A stretch of 36,311 nucleotides of DNA from NCBI GenBank assembly GCA_964436125.1, contig CAYTBT010000030.1:1-36311 (forward strand), read 5' to 3'. Source of the DNA: CAYRFF01 sp964436125 (GTDB lineage Bacteria > Bacteroidota > Bacteroidia > Chitinophagales > Saprospiraceae). The notes below the pieces were generated by a model. It saw only the letters and a list, made by a program, of their open reading frames with translations. It was not told the origin of the DNA and did no database searches. Position 1 is the first letter of the stretch. Each line of letters begins with the position of its first letter. The translations under genes were made by a program, and so were the position numbers. Of this stretch, positions 8,848-18,298 are shown piece by piece.

Positions 8848-10328
8848 AGATATTCTTTTTCTTTCAGAAAGTCCTTGGTTTTCTTCATGTCAACATACAT
8901 AATTCGATCGTTTTCTAGCTGTGGAACAAGAAGGCGATATTGTTCAATAATTGGCTGCAATCTCGGAGGCTTTTTTGGGGTGTTAAGAAGCCCGATAGCT
9001 TGTGCATTGACCATGAACTCAATACTGAGGATTTCTTCAATATTATTTAGGATTCTCCAGAGCTTCGTTGCAGCATTGGCGGCCATGCTCACATGGTCTT
9101 CTTGTCCGAGACTTGAAGTGATTGAATCGACAGAGGCAGGTGTGGCGAGCTGTTTATTCTGGGAGACGATTGCAGCGGCGGTATATTGAGGTATCATTAC
9201 GCCGGAATTTATACCTGGATTGGGCGATAGATATGGTGGCAAACCTCTATTTCCGGTTGTCAATTGAAATATACGCCGCTCAGCAATATTTCCGGCTTCA
9301 CTCATCGCTATACCGAGTTGGTCAAGGATAAGCGCGATAGGCTGAGCATGAAAATTCCCTCCGGAGATAATCCTGTCTTCCTCCGGAATGATCGTCGGAT
9401 TATCCGTAACGGCATTTATTTCATTCTCTAGTATGCTTTTTACATAATCCAGTGTGTCAAGTGTTGCTCCTAGTACCTGGGGAACACATCTGAATGCATA
9501 GGGATCTTGCACATCTTTCCTCTTTCTGTCATCAATATCAGAATCTTGTAACCAGTGCAAGACTTCTTCTGCTACTTGAATCTGCCCCTTCTGCTTCCGC
9601 AAATGGTGGAGCGGAGCATAATAAGGGTCCGTCCTACAATTAAAAGCATACAATGACGCCGCAGTGTTCATAATGGCAAGCCGCAATAATTTCTCGGCTC
9701 GCAACGCGCTGAGCACGCCATAAGCAGTTGAAAACTGAGTGCCATTGAGTAAGGCAAGGCCTTCTTTTGCCTTGAGCTTTATCGGTGAAATATTTAAGGC
9801 CTCTAGAATGTCAGCAGAATCTTGTACGCGATTTTTATAGATTGCTTCTCCTTCTCCGATAAGGACAAGTGCCATGTGCGCAAGTGGAGCTAGGTCACCG
9901 CTCGCACCGAGTGAACCCAGTTCATAAATCAATGGAACGACCCCCGCATTGTAAATTTTAATCATCTGGTCGATAAGCTCCGTACGCACTCCGGAATAAC
10001 CCAAGCTTAAATTCTGAATCTTCAGAAATAATATACAACGTGCTAGATCATGTGGAATAGCATCGCCGGCACCGGCCGCATGGGAACGCACAAGATTATA
10101 CTGTAATTCCTCAATCTGATCTTTCTCGATAACGACATTACACAAACTTCCGAAGCCCGTATTAATGCCATAGTATATCCCATTTTCCTCATAAATCTTC
10201 TTCTCGAGATAGTCTCGACATGTCTGGATTTTCTCCCTTCTCCCTTCCGATAAAGTGAGTTCAGATGTCAATATCTCTGCTATATCCTTTAATCGCAGTT
10301 TATTATTTCCTATTGTGTATGTATTCAT
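8844..10328 (-). CDS. hutH: Histidine ammonia-lyase
   Basis: Catalyses L-histidine to urocanate plus ammonia in the cytoplasm, the first step of histidine breakdown. 494 residues, full length. The MIO-forming tripeptide Ala-Ser-Gly (142-144) sits in GSLGASGDLAPLAH, and YGINTGFG (about 53-60) and QYNLVRSHAAG are present. The Ser-His pair in the latter is typical of histidine rather than tyrosine ammonia-lyases. No other hut gene (hutU, hutI, hutG) is nearby. Instead the gene overlaps a lipid A deacylase gene. A role in making an aromatic precursor rather than in histidine catabolism remains possible. Confidence 0.88.
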   Translation of the reverse strand: MNTYTIGNNKLRLKDIAEILTSELTLSEGRREKIQTCRDYLEKKIYEENGIYYGINTGFGSLCNVVIEKDQIEELQYNLVRSHAAGAGDAIPHDLARCILFLKIQNLSLGYSGVRTELIDQMIKIYNAGVVPLIYELGSLGASGDLAPLAHMALVLIGEGEAIYKNRVQDSADILEALNISPIKLKAKEGLALLNGTQFSTAYGVLSALRAEKLLRLAIMNTAASLYAFNCRTDPYYAPLHHLRKQKGQIQVAEEVLHWLQDSDIDDRKRKDVQDPYAFRCVPQVLGATLDTLDYVKSILENEINAVTDNPTIIPEEDRIISGGNFHAQPIALILDQLGIAMSEAGNIAERRIFQLTTGNRGLPPYLSPNPGINSGVMIPQYTAAAIVSQNKQLATPASVDSITSSLGQEDHVSMAANAATKLWRILNNIEEILSIEFMVNAQAIGLLNTPKKPPRLQPIIEQYRLLVPQLENDRIMYVDMKKTKDFLKEKEYL

Positions 10329-10719
10329 AATCCTATGGCCTTATCAATCGATGACGTTATTGCTCAAGTAAATTTATTATATCTTCATAGGAAAGTGAAA
10401 TTAAGTATCTATAATCGACAGAAATAAGCGGTATTTTTCTCTATTCCTTCATTTTTTTACCGCATGACTCGTTCAATTATGCTGTCCAAAATATAAGAAA
10501 ATTCCTACGATTTTAACCTTATCTGAAATTAAACACGCATAATTTAGCCTTTTGAGATGGCAATGGGTTTAATTGGCTCTCCTATGCGTCTTGGTTCTAT
10601 GGAAAATTAAGTCGTAGATAATCCGGACTATGTATAAAGTGATATCTCCATTATTTAATTTCTAGAAATTTTATTGTACTTTAAAGCCTTAAACAGAAAA
10701 ACAAGGTACATCGCTATTT
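10329..10719. other. Divergent intergenic region between hutH and the redoxin gene
   Basis: No gene seen in 391 A+T-rich bases. GCGGTA at 10428-10433 and TACCGC at 10458-10463 form a spaced 6-bp inverted repeat about 100 bases upstream of hutH, which could be an operator. No exact TAnnTTTG box was found for either gene. Confidence 0.35.
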
Positions 10720-11253
10720 ATGATTAAGCTTTTTATACAGCTAGCACTCCTCACATTTCCATTGACCTACAAGGTACAGAGCAATATCCCCATGCACCGG
10801 CATAGCATAGACTCTTCGCTTACCATTTATGTATTTCTTTCTACCTCGTGTTCTATGTCTCAATATTATGTGGATGAATTAAATACATTACAGGATTCTT
10901 TTTCCGATGACGGATTGTTGATAATAGGCATTTTCCCAAATTTTTATGAGAAAGTGGAGGATATTCTCCGTTTTAAGGATAAATACGGTATAAAATTTAA
11001 GATAAGCCTCGATACGTCATTCTACTACACGGAGAAACTAGGTGCTTCAATTACGCCTCAGGCATTTCTATTAGATAGCCGGGATTCTCTAGTATATTCC
11101 GGTTTAATTGATGATGGATTCTTCATGCCGGGTGTAAGGAAAGGAACAATAAAGCATCATTACTTAATGGATGCGATACGCAAGTATTTTAATGATAAGG
11201 AACCAAATATCAGGAGGACAGAGCCTATCGGTTGTAGAATAGTAAAAGAATGA
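10720..11253 (+). CDS. Redoxin/thioredoxin-fold protein
   Basis: 177 residues with an N-terminal signal-like stretch, a thioredoxin-fold core (IYVFLSTSCSMSQYY with Cys44, LLIIGIF, a cis-Pro site in ASITPQAFLL), and a conserved-looking tail EPIGCRI with Cys172. Cys44 sits where peroxiredoxin-like proteins have the reactive Cys, but there is no CxxC. The tail Cys could be its partner. The gene lies 31 bases before the cytochrome c/copper-monooxygenase-like gene. Such redoxin and copper-protein pairs recur in Bacteroidota, where the redoxin may assist Cu or Cys chemistry. The exact reaction is unknown. Confidence 0.65.
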   Translation: MIKLFIQLALLTFPLTYKVQSNIPMHRHSIDSSLTIYVFLSTSCSMSQYYVDELNTLQDSFSDDGLLIIGIFPNFYEKVEDILRFKDKYGIKFKISLDTSFYYTEKLGASITPQAFLLDSRDSLVYSGLIDDGFFMPGVRKGTIKHHYLMDAIRKYFNDKEPNIRRTEPIGCRIVKE

Positions 11254-11284
11254 ATTGCGGTAAATCTTAGTAATAAAAATAATA

Positions 11285-12856
11285 ATGATGAGACAGCTTG
11301 GTACAATATTAATCTTCTTTCTTGCGGGGCTTAATGTATATGCACAAGAACCTAATTGGTCTGAGGATATAGCAGAAATATTTTATACACACTGTACTGA
11401 GTGCCACCACAGTGGAGGGATAGCACCGTTTTCATTAATCCCTTATGAAGGTGCCTATAATCACAGATACATCATCCAGGCAGTTGTAGCAGCAGGGATT
11501 ATGCCGCCTTGGCCTCCCAATCCTGATTATAGGACATTTGCACATCAGAGACAACTCACTCAAGAAGAGGTCAATAAAATTGTAAACTGGATAAATTCAG
11601 GTGCACTGAAAGGGGACACAACTCTAGCACCTGAACCACCAATTTATAATGGCAGAGTGAGTATAAAAGACCCGGATTTAGTCCTTCAGATACCCGACTA
11701 CACGGTAAATACACAATCAGACCTTTATCGTTGCTTTGTGTTACCGACTCATGTTCCCGAGGGAAGCTATATCACAGCGATTGAAATAGTTCCGGGCAGC
11801 AGAGACGCAGTGCATCATGTTCTTATGTTTCAAGACAAGACAGATAAACCGGCTGAACTAGATGCTGAAGATCCCGGACCGGGATATACAAGTTTCGGAG
11901 GAACAAGCTCTCTGGCGTCCAAATTGGTATTTGGTTATACGCCGGGGCAAGGTTCTTATCGATTACCTGAAGGTATGGGCTTAAAGCTCGATAAAAATAC
12001 CAATATAGTACTACAGATCCACTATCCCGGAGGGTTAAGTAATATCGTGGACAGTACGAGGGTTTTACTTAAGCTTGCACAAGGTCCTATGCGGGATATA
12101 CACATGCAACAAGCTATAAGTTATCTCGGTGGACAACTTACCAATGGACCTCTTTTTATCCCAGCCAATACTAAAAAAACTTTCTATGGTAAATATACCG
12201 TCCCATTTGATGCGACTTTACTCGGTATTTTTCCACACATGCACTTAATAGGAAGAACAGCCAAGGCCTATGGCGTTACTCCGGATAATGACACTATACC
12301 CCTTATTGATATTCCGGATTGGAAATTTAACTGGCAAGGCCTCTATTTATATCCGCGTTTATTAAAAATACCGGCCGGAACGGTAATCCATACCGAAAAT
12401 TTATACGATAATACCTCTGCCAATCCTTACAACCCTTACGATCCACCGGTTGATATTTCATTTGGTGTAAGTACCAAGGATGAAATGCTCATTTACTATT
12501 TTGCCTATACACAATATCAAGCCGGCGATGAAAATATAGTCATAGATAGTCTCGTTGCGCTTGACGTAGAAGACGTTTTTCAATCTGAAATGGTGCAATC
12601 CATACAGTTATTTGATCCGTTTCCCAATCCGGCACGAGAAAAAGTCAGTTTTAATTATTTTATTCCCAATTCTTATCCTTCCAAGGTAAAGCTAGTAGAT
12701 TTAAAGGGGAAAATAATTGAAGAAAAGGTTATCCCGGGGCGATTATACGGCTATGGTACAGAGTCATTTATTACGAGTAATTTACCGACGGGAGTTTATA
12801 TTATCATGCTTGAGAATAAAGGAATAGTAAAAGAAAAAAAGTTTATTAAGCAATAA
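11285..12856 (+). CDS. Secreted cytochrome c / copper type II monooxygenase-like protein with sorting domain
   Basis: 523 residues: signal peptide (about 1-21), one c-type heme motif CTECH (Cys37, Cys40, His41), then a region like copper type II ascorbate-dependent monooxygenases with His-rich motifs (HHVLMF, QIHYPGG, IFPHMHLIGRTAKAY) and DWKFNWQ. The last 80 residues (from about QLFDPFPNPA) are a Por/T9SS-type sorting domain, so it is probably exported by type IX secretion and held at or released from the surface. Heme plus copper in one chain suggests a redox enzyme. Substrate unknown. Two ATGs occur in a row at 11285 and 11288. Upstream neighbour is a redoxin gene, likely one operon. Confidence 0.8.
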   Translation: MMRQLGTILIFFLAGLNVYAQEPNWSEDIAEIFYTHCTECHHSGGIAPFSLIPYEGAYNHRYIIQAVVAAGIMPPWPPNPDYRTFAHQRQLTQEEVNKIVNWINSGALKGDTTLAPEPPIYNGRVSIKDPDLVLQIPDYTVNTQSDLYRCFVLPTHVPEGSYITAIEIVPGSRDAVHHVLMFQDKTDKPAELDAEDPGPGYTSFGGTSSLASKLVFGYTPGQGSYRLPEGMGLKLDKNTNIVLQIHYPGGLSNIVDSTRVLLKLAQGPMRDIHMQQAISYLGGQLTNGPLFIPANTKKTFYGKYTVPFDATLLGIFPHMHLIGRTAKAYGVTPDNDTIPLIDIPDWKFNWQGLYLYPRLLKIPAGTVIHTENLYDNTSANPYNPYDPPVDISFGVSTKDEMLIYYFAYTQYQAGDENIVIDSLVALDVEDVFQSEMVQSIQLFDPFPNPAREKVSFNYFIPNSYPSKVKLVDLKGKIIEEKVIPGRLYGYGTESFITSNLPTGVYIIMLENKGIVKEKKFIKQ

Positions 12857-13018
12857 GGTACATCATGTAATACACTGATGGAGCGACACATATTATGGGT
12901 ACTTGAAGATAAAAGAGAAAAAGGCAATTCCTTCAATAGCTCGATATTTTTATAAGGAAAGCCTAAGGAGCCCACCTTATCCTGCAAGGATAATTATGCG
13001 AGATGTCATAAGTTTTTG

Positions 13019-13026
13019 TATCTTTC
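13019..13026 (+). promoter_or_regulatory. Possible -7 box for the acyl-CoA dehydrogenase
   Basis: TATCTTTC differs from TAnnTTTG only in the last base and ends 24 bases before the ATG at 13051. No clear -33 TTG was found. Confidence 0.35.
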
Positions 13027-13050
13027 GCATTCAGAAATTAAAAGCAGATT

Positions 13051-14226
13051 ATGAAATTTCAACTTACAGAAGAACAACAAGCGGTAAGAGAAGCAGCAAG
13101 AGAATTTACGCAACAAGAGCTCTTGCCCGGCGTGATTGAGCGTGATAAAAATATGATATATCCCCGGGAACAAGTAAAGAAAATGGGAGAAATGGGCTTT
13201 CTGGGAATGATGGTGGATCCCAAATATGGTGGAGGAGGAATGGACAATATGTCCTATGTGCTGGCGATGGAAGAACTGTCCAAGGTAGATAGCTCATGCT
13301 CCGTAATTGTGTCCGTAAACAATTCACTTGTGTGCTGGGGAATTGAAAAATATGGAACGGAAGAGCAGAAGGAAAAATATCTACCCAAGCTAGCAACAGG
13401 TGAGTGGATAGGCTCATTCTGCTTATCGGAGCCGGAAGCCGGGAGTGATGCAACCGCACAGCGTACGACAGCCGAAGATAAAGGAGACTATTATCTGCTG
13501 AACGGAACCAAGAACTGGATTACCAATGGCGGCACCTCCCGACTACATCTTGTTATGGCGCAGACTCATCCTGAAAAAGGAAGCCACGGCATTAATGCAT
13601 TTATTGTTGAAACGGACTGGGATGGAGTTGAAATAGGTGCCAAGGAGGATAAACTCGGCATACGCGCTTCTGATACGCACACGATAATGTATAATGACGT
13701 AAAAGTACCCAAGGAGAATCGCATTGGGGAAGATGGCTTCGGCTTTAAATTTGCTATGAAAGTCCTCGAGGGTGGCCGTATAGGCATTGCAGCACAGGCA
13801 CTCGGAATAGGTGCCGGTGCCTATGAACTGGCTGTAAAATATGCGCAAGAAAGAGAGGCTTTTGGGAAGCCGATTGCTCGACATCAGGCAATAGCATTTA
13901 AGCTTGCGCAAATGTCCACAGAGATTGAAGCCGCTCGATTGCTCGTATATCGCGCTGCACAGCTTAAGGATGCTCACCAGCCATTCGGGCCTGCTGCAAG
14001 TATGGCCAAGGTATTTGCTTCAGAAATGGCAATGAAAACTACGGTGGAAGCAGTTCAGGTACACGGTGGATACGGTTATGTGAAAGAATATCATGTGGAA
14101 CGCCTTATGCGAGACGCCAAGATTACCCAGATTTATGAAGGTACTTCAGAAATACAACGCATAGTAATCTCGCGTAATCTGTTGAAAGGGAATCTATATG
14201 TTCCGACTGTATTACAGCCTGAATAA
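13051..14226 (+). CDS. Acyl-CoA dehydrogenase
   Basis: FAD enzyme introducing the trans-2 double bond into acyl-CoA in fatty-acid or branched-chain amino-acid breakdown, passing electrons to ETF. 391 residues, typical length. Seen: FAD/substrate motifs FCLSEPEAGSDA and WITNGG, a C-terminal helical domain, and YEGTSEIQR, whose first Glu (Glu363) is the usual catalytic base of short-chain types. No signal peptide; cytoplasmic. Monocistronic by layout, followed by a hairpin. Chain-length preference cannot be called. Confidence 0.92.
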   Translation: MKFQLTEEQQAVREAAREFTQQELLPGVIERDKNMIYPREQVKKMGEMGFLGMMVDPKYGGGGMDNMSYVLAMEELSKVDSSCSVIVSVNNSLVCWGIEKYGTEEQKEKYLPKLATGEWIGSFCLSEPEAGSDATAQRTTAEDKGDYYLLNGTKNWITNGGTSRLHLVMAQTHPEKGSHGINAFIVETDWDGVEIGAKEDKLGIRASDTHTIMYNDVKVPKENRIGEDGFGFKFAMKVLEGGRIGIAAQALGIGAGAYELAVKYAQEREAFGKPIARHQAIAFKLAQMSTEIEAARLLVYRAAQLKDAHQPFGPAASMAKVFASEMAMKTTVEAVQVHGGYGYVKEYHVERLMRDAKITQIYEGTSEIQRIVISRNLLKGNLYVPTVLQPE

Positions 14227-14234
14227 TATGTGAT

Positions 14235-14283
14235 AAGGTCGAGGTGGTTCACTCTGTATTCAGTGGAATTGCTTATCGACCTT
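14235..14283 (+). terminator. Structured hairpin after the acyl-CoA dehydrogenase gene
   Basis: AAGGTCGA (14235-14242) pairs with TCGACCTT (14276-14283), with an inner CACT/AGTG stem. It starts 8 bases after the stop. There is no long T-run, so termination is inferred from position and structure. Confidence 0.4.
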
Positions 14284-14486
14284 TGAAAAGGGAAAAGAAT
14301 AAGCTTTTATAGGCAATACTCGCCTTCGATGACTAAGGTGCTTAACTATAGAATCTAGTGCTTGGTGCTGCCACTTCCGATAGTGGGTTTTAATGTGCTT
14401 TCATAATGGGAGCTATGGATAAATTAAAGAGCGAAGTATAGATAGTTTTCTATCTTGCATCATATTTCTCTTGAAATTGATTAAAT

Positions 14487-17123
14487 ATGATCTTGCATAT
14501 AACATATCGAGGCATATCCGGCTCTGGAAATAGAGTCAAGGGGAAATGGCGATATGTTGCAGCAATCATTATCCTGTGTGTTGCAATACATACAGAACTA
14601 CGCGCACAATTCATTGATAATTTTAATCAGCAATCCATTGATACGGCGTGGCATGGAGACAGGCATGCATTTACGATAGATGAAGGAGTGCTAAGGTTGG
14701 ATACGACGGAGACCGGGACAGCAAGTTTATATCGAGTTGTGAGCTATCCGGACTCCTTTCTATTGGAAGGGTATTTTTCACTGGATTTTCCACCATCCAA
14801 TTCCAATAAGTTTTCACTGTATTTTATGACTTTTTCACCTGAGCTAGATAGTACATCCGGCTATCTTATGACGGTGGGGGAAAGTGGTACGAGCGATGCT
14901 CTGGAGATCTATCGGCTAGATAAAGGGGAAAAAATATTGTTGTGGAGGGGATTGGATGGAAGTATGAGTGACAATCCCCAATGTCAATTTTCACTACGTC
15001 GTTATATAGGTGGCGACTGGGAAATTTATCTATCATTTAAACGGCATGAAATACCTGAGCTCAGAGGTCAGTTTCACGATAATACATATCAGCCGGATAG
15101 CAGGCTCTTCTATCAGATACGGTGTGATTATACCTCAACGAGAAGTGATAAATTTTCATTTGATAATCTTTCTGTACAGGAAATTATACCTGATACGATT
15201 GCGCCGATACTCGAAGAGTATATTGTTATAAATGGGAAAGAAATAAGCTTGGCCTACAATGAAAAGATCGCAGAAGCTTCCGTGGTTAAAGAAAACTTTA
15301 TTCTGGAAGGCCTAGAGCTGGCAAGGGCATCTTACGGAATGGATTCGACGGAAATAAAGCTATTTCTTACTGAAGAGTTGCCGATTGCCGAAGCTCAAGA
15401 ATTACTGATTAAAAACATCAGTGACAATTCCGGCAACATCGCTTCCGATACAAGTATATATTTGCATTATTATGCCAGTCGTGGCCCCAGGCCCGGCGAG
15501 TTAATTTTCACAGAAGTCTTTCCCGATCCGGATAGGAACGGAGCGCTTCCGCCATACGAATTTATAGAATTATACAATAATTCCGATGCTTATCTCGAGC
15601 TGGGGGAAGTAAGCTATAGCGATGCTTCATCATCAGAGAAGCTAGGGGATTATACACTGGAGCCGGGAGCATACCTCATCATTTGCGTAAGCGAAGGTGA
15701 AAAAGCCTATAAAGAATATGGGAAAGTAATGGGACTTGAATCCTTTCCGACCCTCAATAATTCCGGCGATGCTCTTTATCTGCGCTATCAGGGAGAGACT
15801 ATCGATGAATTACACTATAATGACGCCTTATTCGGCGGATCTGCGTTTCGTCAGAATGGATATAGCCTTGAGCTACAGAAGATCTATGATCCATGTGCGG
15901 CAGATAAGTTAAAGTGGTCACACAGTATAGCCGAAATAAAAGCAAGTCCCGGGAAGCAGAATTCCATCTGGCAAACTGAGGGAACAATAAGTCCTATTGA
16001 ATTTGAATATTTCCGTATGCCGGTGGATCAGCTCCTTGAACTTGTTTTTAATAAAACTTTACATCCTGATGAGAAAATCATCGATGTGTCAATTACCCCC
16101 AATCTCGGGATAAGTGATCTTTTAATCGAGGATAATGTTCTGAAAATCATGCTTACTGAGCCGATGAAGGAAGGTGAAATGTACACAGTTCAGCTTAACA
16201 ATATTCAAGATTGCATCGGAGAAGTATCAACGGACTTTTCCATCGAGATAGCAGGAGCAGCGCGGGAATTAAATGCAGGAGATATCATCGTTAATGAAGT
16301 TCTCTATAATCCACCATCGAGAACAGAACAATACATTGAATTAAAAAACTGCTCAGATAAGGCGATTAATCTATCGAGTCTCTTATTTGTCTCTGTTGAT
16401 GACTCTGTAAAAGAGACATTTACCATTAAAGAAGATAGGATTTTTATGCCACAAGACCTTCTTGTTATGTCTCCTGACCCAGCCAATATTTCGGATGTTT
16501 ATGACATTCCGTATCCATTCCGATTAATGAAAGTGAAAGATTTTCAGTCTTTAAACAGAAAATCAGGAATCCTACGTATTATCTATATGCAAGGTAATAC
16601 CATGAAGATGCTAGATAGTATGAAATATGCAGATGATTATCACAGTTCTTTCCTAGACAAGACAAAAGGCGTATCTTTGGAACGGATAGGATGTTTTACA
16701 GATGGTTTTAATGAAAATATCTGGGTCTCTGCGGCACAGACTGTGAATTATGGAACCCCTACCTATGAAAACTCACAGAGACGCGTGCTACCGGAAGTGA
16801 AAGAAGAGGATTTATTTAATCTGGTTTCATCTACCTTTTCTCCGGATGGAGATGCCTATGAAGATAAGCTGATTATTCGATACACAGGAGAAAATACGGC
16901 ACAGAGATTGCGCCTTGAGATTTATAACCTTCATGGTCGATTAATTAAGACCTTGATGAACAATACAGGGATATCGAGTAATGAGCTTATTCTATGGGAC
17001 GGGACAACAGATTCAGGCACTATCGCAACATCCGGGTTTTACTTAATTTATGCCGTAGTCTATGATGAAAGAGGGCATAAAAGCGTATGGAAGACAAGTT
17101 GTGTGCTTACCTATGCTGATTAA
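14487..17123 (+). CDS. Large secreted protein with two lamin-tail domains and FlgD-like C-terminus
   Basis: 878 residues. A signal peptide follows a basic N-terminus (cleavage near Ala40). An N-terminal beta region resembles a lectin/LamG-type fold (about 41-230). Ig-like pieces alternate with two lamin-tail domains: the first starts at GELIFTEVFPDPDRNG (about 335-480), the second at DIIVNEVLYNPPSR (about 590-760). The C-terminus (SPDGDAYEDKLIIRY onward) is a FlgD/gliding-associated Ig-like module. Lamin-tail proteins of this layout are common Bacteroidota surface proteins of mostly unknown role, often exported by T9SS. It precedes the EEP-like membrane protein on the same strand. Confidence 0.75.
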   Translation: MILHITYRGISGSGNRVKGKWRYVAAIIILCVAIHTELRAQFIDNFNQQSIDTAWHGDRHAFTIDEGVLRLDTTETGTASLYRVVSYPDSFLLEGYFSLDFPPSNSNKFSLYFMTFSPELDSTSGYLMTVGESGTSDALEIYRLDKGEKILLWRGLDGSMSDNPQCQFSLRRYIGGDWEIYLSFKRHEIPELRGQFHDNTYQPDSRLFYQIRCDYTSTRSDKFSFDNLSVQEIIPDTIAPILEEYIVINGKEISLAYNEKIAEASVVKENFILEGLELARASYGMDSTEIKLFLTEELPIAEAQELLIKNISDNSGNIASDTSIYLHYYASRGPRPGELIFTEVFPDPDRNGALPPYEFIELYNNSDAYLELGEVSYSDASSSEKLGDYTLEPGAYLIICVSEGEKAYKEYGKVMGLESFPTLNNSGDALYLRYQGETIDELHYNDALFGGSAFRQNGYSLELQKIYDPCAADKLKWSHSIAEIKASPGKQNSIWQTEGTISPIEFEYFRMPVDQLLELVFNKTLHPDEKIIDVSITPNLGISDLLIEDNVLKIMLTEPMKEGEMYTVQLNNIQDCIGEVSTDFSIEIAGAARELNAGDIIVNEVLYNPPSRTEQYIELKNCSDKAINLSSLLFVSVDDSVKETFTIKEDRIFMPQDLLVMSPDPANISDVYDIPYPFRLMKVKDFQSLNRKSGILRIIYMQGNTMKMLDSMKYADDYHSSFLDKTKGVSLERIGCFTDGFNENIWVSAAQTVNYGTPTYENSQRRVLPEVKEEDLFNLVSSTFSPDGDAYEDKLIIRYTGENTAQRLRLEIYNLHGRLIKTLMNNTGISSNELILWDGTTDSGTIATSGFYLIYAVVYDERGHKSVWKTSCVLTYAD

Positions 17124-17190
17124 ATGGAGAAAAATCGGTAAACAATAGAGGAATTAAAGCACTTATTGTGCTTGACAAGTTGTGAGAATT

Positions 17191-17197
17191 AAAGGAG
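17191..17197 (+). promoter_or_regulatory. Shine-Dalgarno-like sequence
   Basis: AAAGGAG lies 4 bases before the ATG at 17202. This is unusually good complementarity for a Bacteroidota gene and supports that start. Confidence 0.5.
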
Positions 17198-17201
17198 AAT
17201 T

Positions 17202-18206
17202 ATGATTAAGGGATTAAATAAATTGTTTTCATTCAGGCCCTTGAAATACTTTATGTTTATAGGTATGATGGTCTTCCTGGCAGCAGTCTTTATTCCGTCA
17301 GAAAGTTTCTTTGCCAGTTCACTCGTCCGATATGCAGCGCATGGAACAATTATTTTTTTCTTGCTGGGTTTATTTTTTCATATTATTAATCAGAAATGGT
17401 TGATGTATGGAGCTTTTTTAACTTCCGTACTTCTGTGCTTACATTTAAGAGCTTATCCCACGTTGAATAACTACCTTTCAGCAGCAGGAACCGAGACATT
17501 GGCTCCTTCGGGGACATTGAATGTCGTTATGCTTGACTTAGATGAATTTCAGGGTGATTTTCAACAATTATCAGAAACAATCAAGAAAGCAGGAGAAGAA
17601 ATTCTAGCATTTCAAGGTGCAACTCAGGAACAAGTAGGAGAATTGAAGCACTATCTTTCAAGTGCATATCCTTATAGTACCACTGTTTACCCTTCTGATA
17701 AGAAAGGCCTAGGCTTCTTTTCCAAGCTGAATTTTCACAATATAGACACGATGGTAATTCAAGGAGAAGAAAACCTGCGCGTCTGCGTACAATTTACAGA
17801 TGGAGAATGCATCCACGTCATCAACACTCGGCCGGCGATGGATAAAGGGAATGCCGCCTATTATGAACAGATTTCCGAGTGGATGGAAGAAAGGCAATTG
17901 CCATACATAGCACTAGGAAACTTTAGGCTAGTTTCATGGAATAAAAGTTTTATGAATTTTAAACGAGAAATGGCAATTCATGAATCGATGACAAGCCTGC
18001 ATTCTATCAATTCATCGCTACAGAGTTTTGGTTGGGATTATAGTCTCAACCCACAGATTCATATCCTATATTCCAACAGAGTAAAATGCACCGATTTCTG
18101 GAATATTTCTCTCCGCCAGTTTCCGGAGCTAAGGGGAGCCGTAGGGACTTATGAATTCTTTAAAAAGCAAATTCATAGGAGCATTGTATCTCACCTTGAG
18201 TTGTGA
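17202..18206 (+). CDS. Membrane protein with degenerate EEP (endonuclease/exonuclease/phosphatase)-like domain
   Basis: 334 residues: about three transmembrane helices in the first 90 residues, then a soluble domain whose strand order resembles EEP proteins of the membrane-linked, VanX-adjacent type (LNVVMLDLDEF, EEILAFQGA, SAYPYSTT, GLGFFSKLNFHN, IHVINTRPA, YIALGNFRLVSWN). The catalytic residues expected in EEP enzymes appear lost: Gly where the Glu of LQE should be, GNF instead of GDFN, no His in the N-x-H position, and no final SDH. It therefore looks like a pseudoenzyme. It lies 78 bases after the lamin-tail gene. Function unknown; the family call rests on pattern likeness. Confidence 0.55.
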   Translation: MIKGLNKLFSFRPLKYFMFIGMMVFLAAVFIPSESFFASSLVRYAAHGTIIFFLLGLFFHIINQKWLMYGAFLTSVLLCLHLRAYPTLNNYLSAAGTETLAPSGTLNVVMLDLDEFQGDFQQLSETIKKAGEEILAFQGATQEQVGELKHYLSSAYPYSTTVYPSDKKGLGFFSKLNFHNIDTMVIQGEENLRVCVQFTDGECIHVINTRPAMDKGNAAYYEQISEWMEERQLPYIALGNFRLVSWNKSFMNFKREMAIHESMTSLHSINSSLQSFGWDYSLNPQIHILYSNRVKCTDFWNISLRQFPELRGAVGTYEFFKKQIHRSIVSHLEL

Positions 18207-18298
18207 TTTCTTGAGTTATAAGGCTCATTAATTCATATCGCTTCCGCAAATGCTCGGCGCTTTATCACCTCGGAATGAAATCTGCTTATTCATTCATA

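Noticed and set aside
8844..10328. Tyrosine ammonia-lyase rather than histidine ammonia-lyase
   Set aside because: The selectivity region reads Ser-His (RSHAAG), typical of HutH, though this does not exclude another role.
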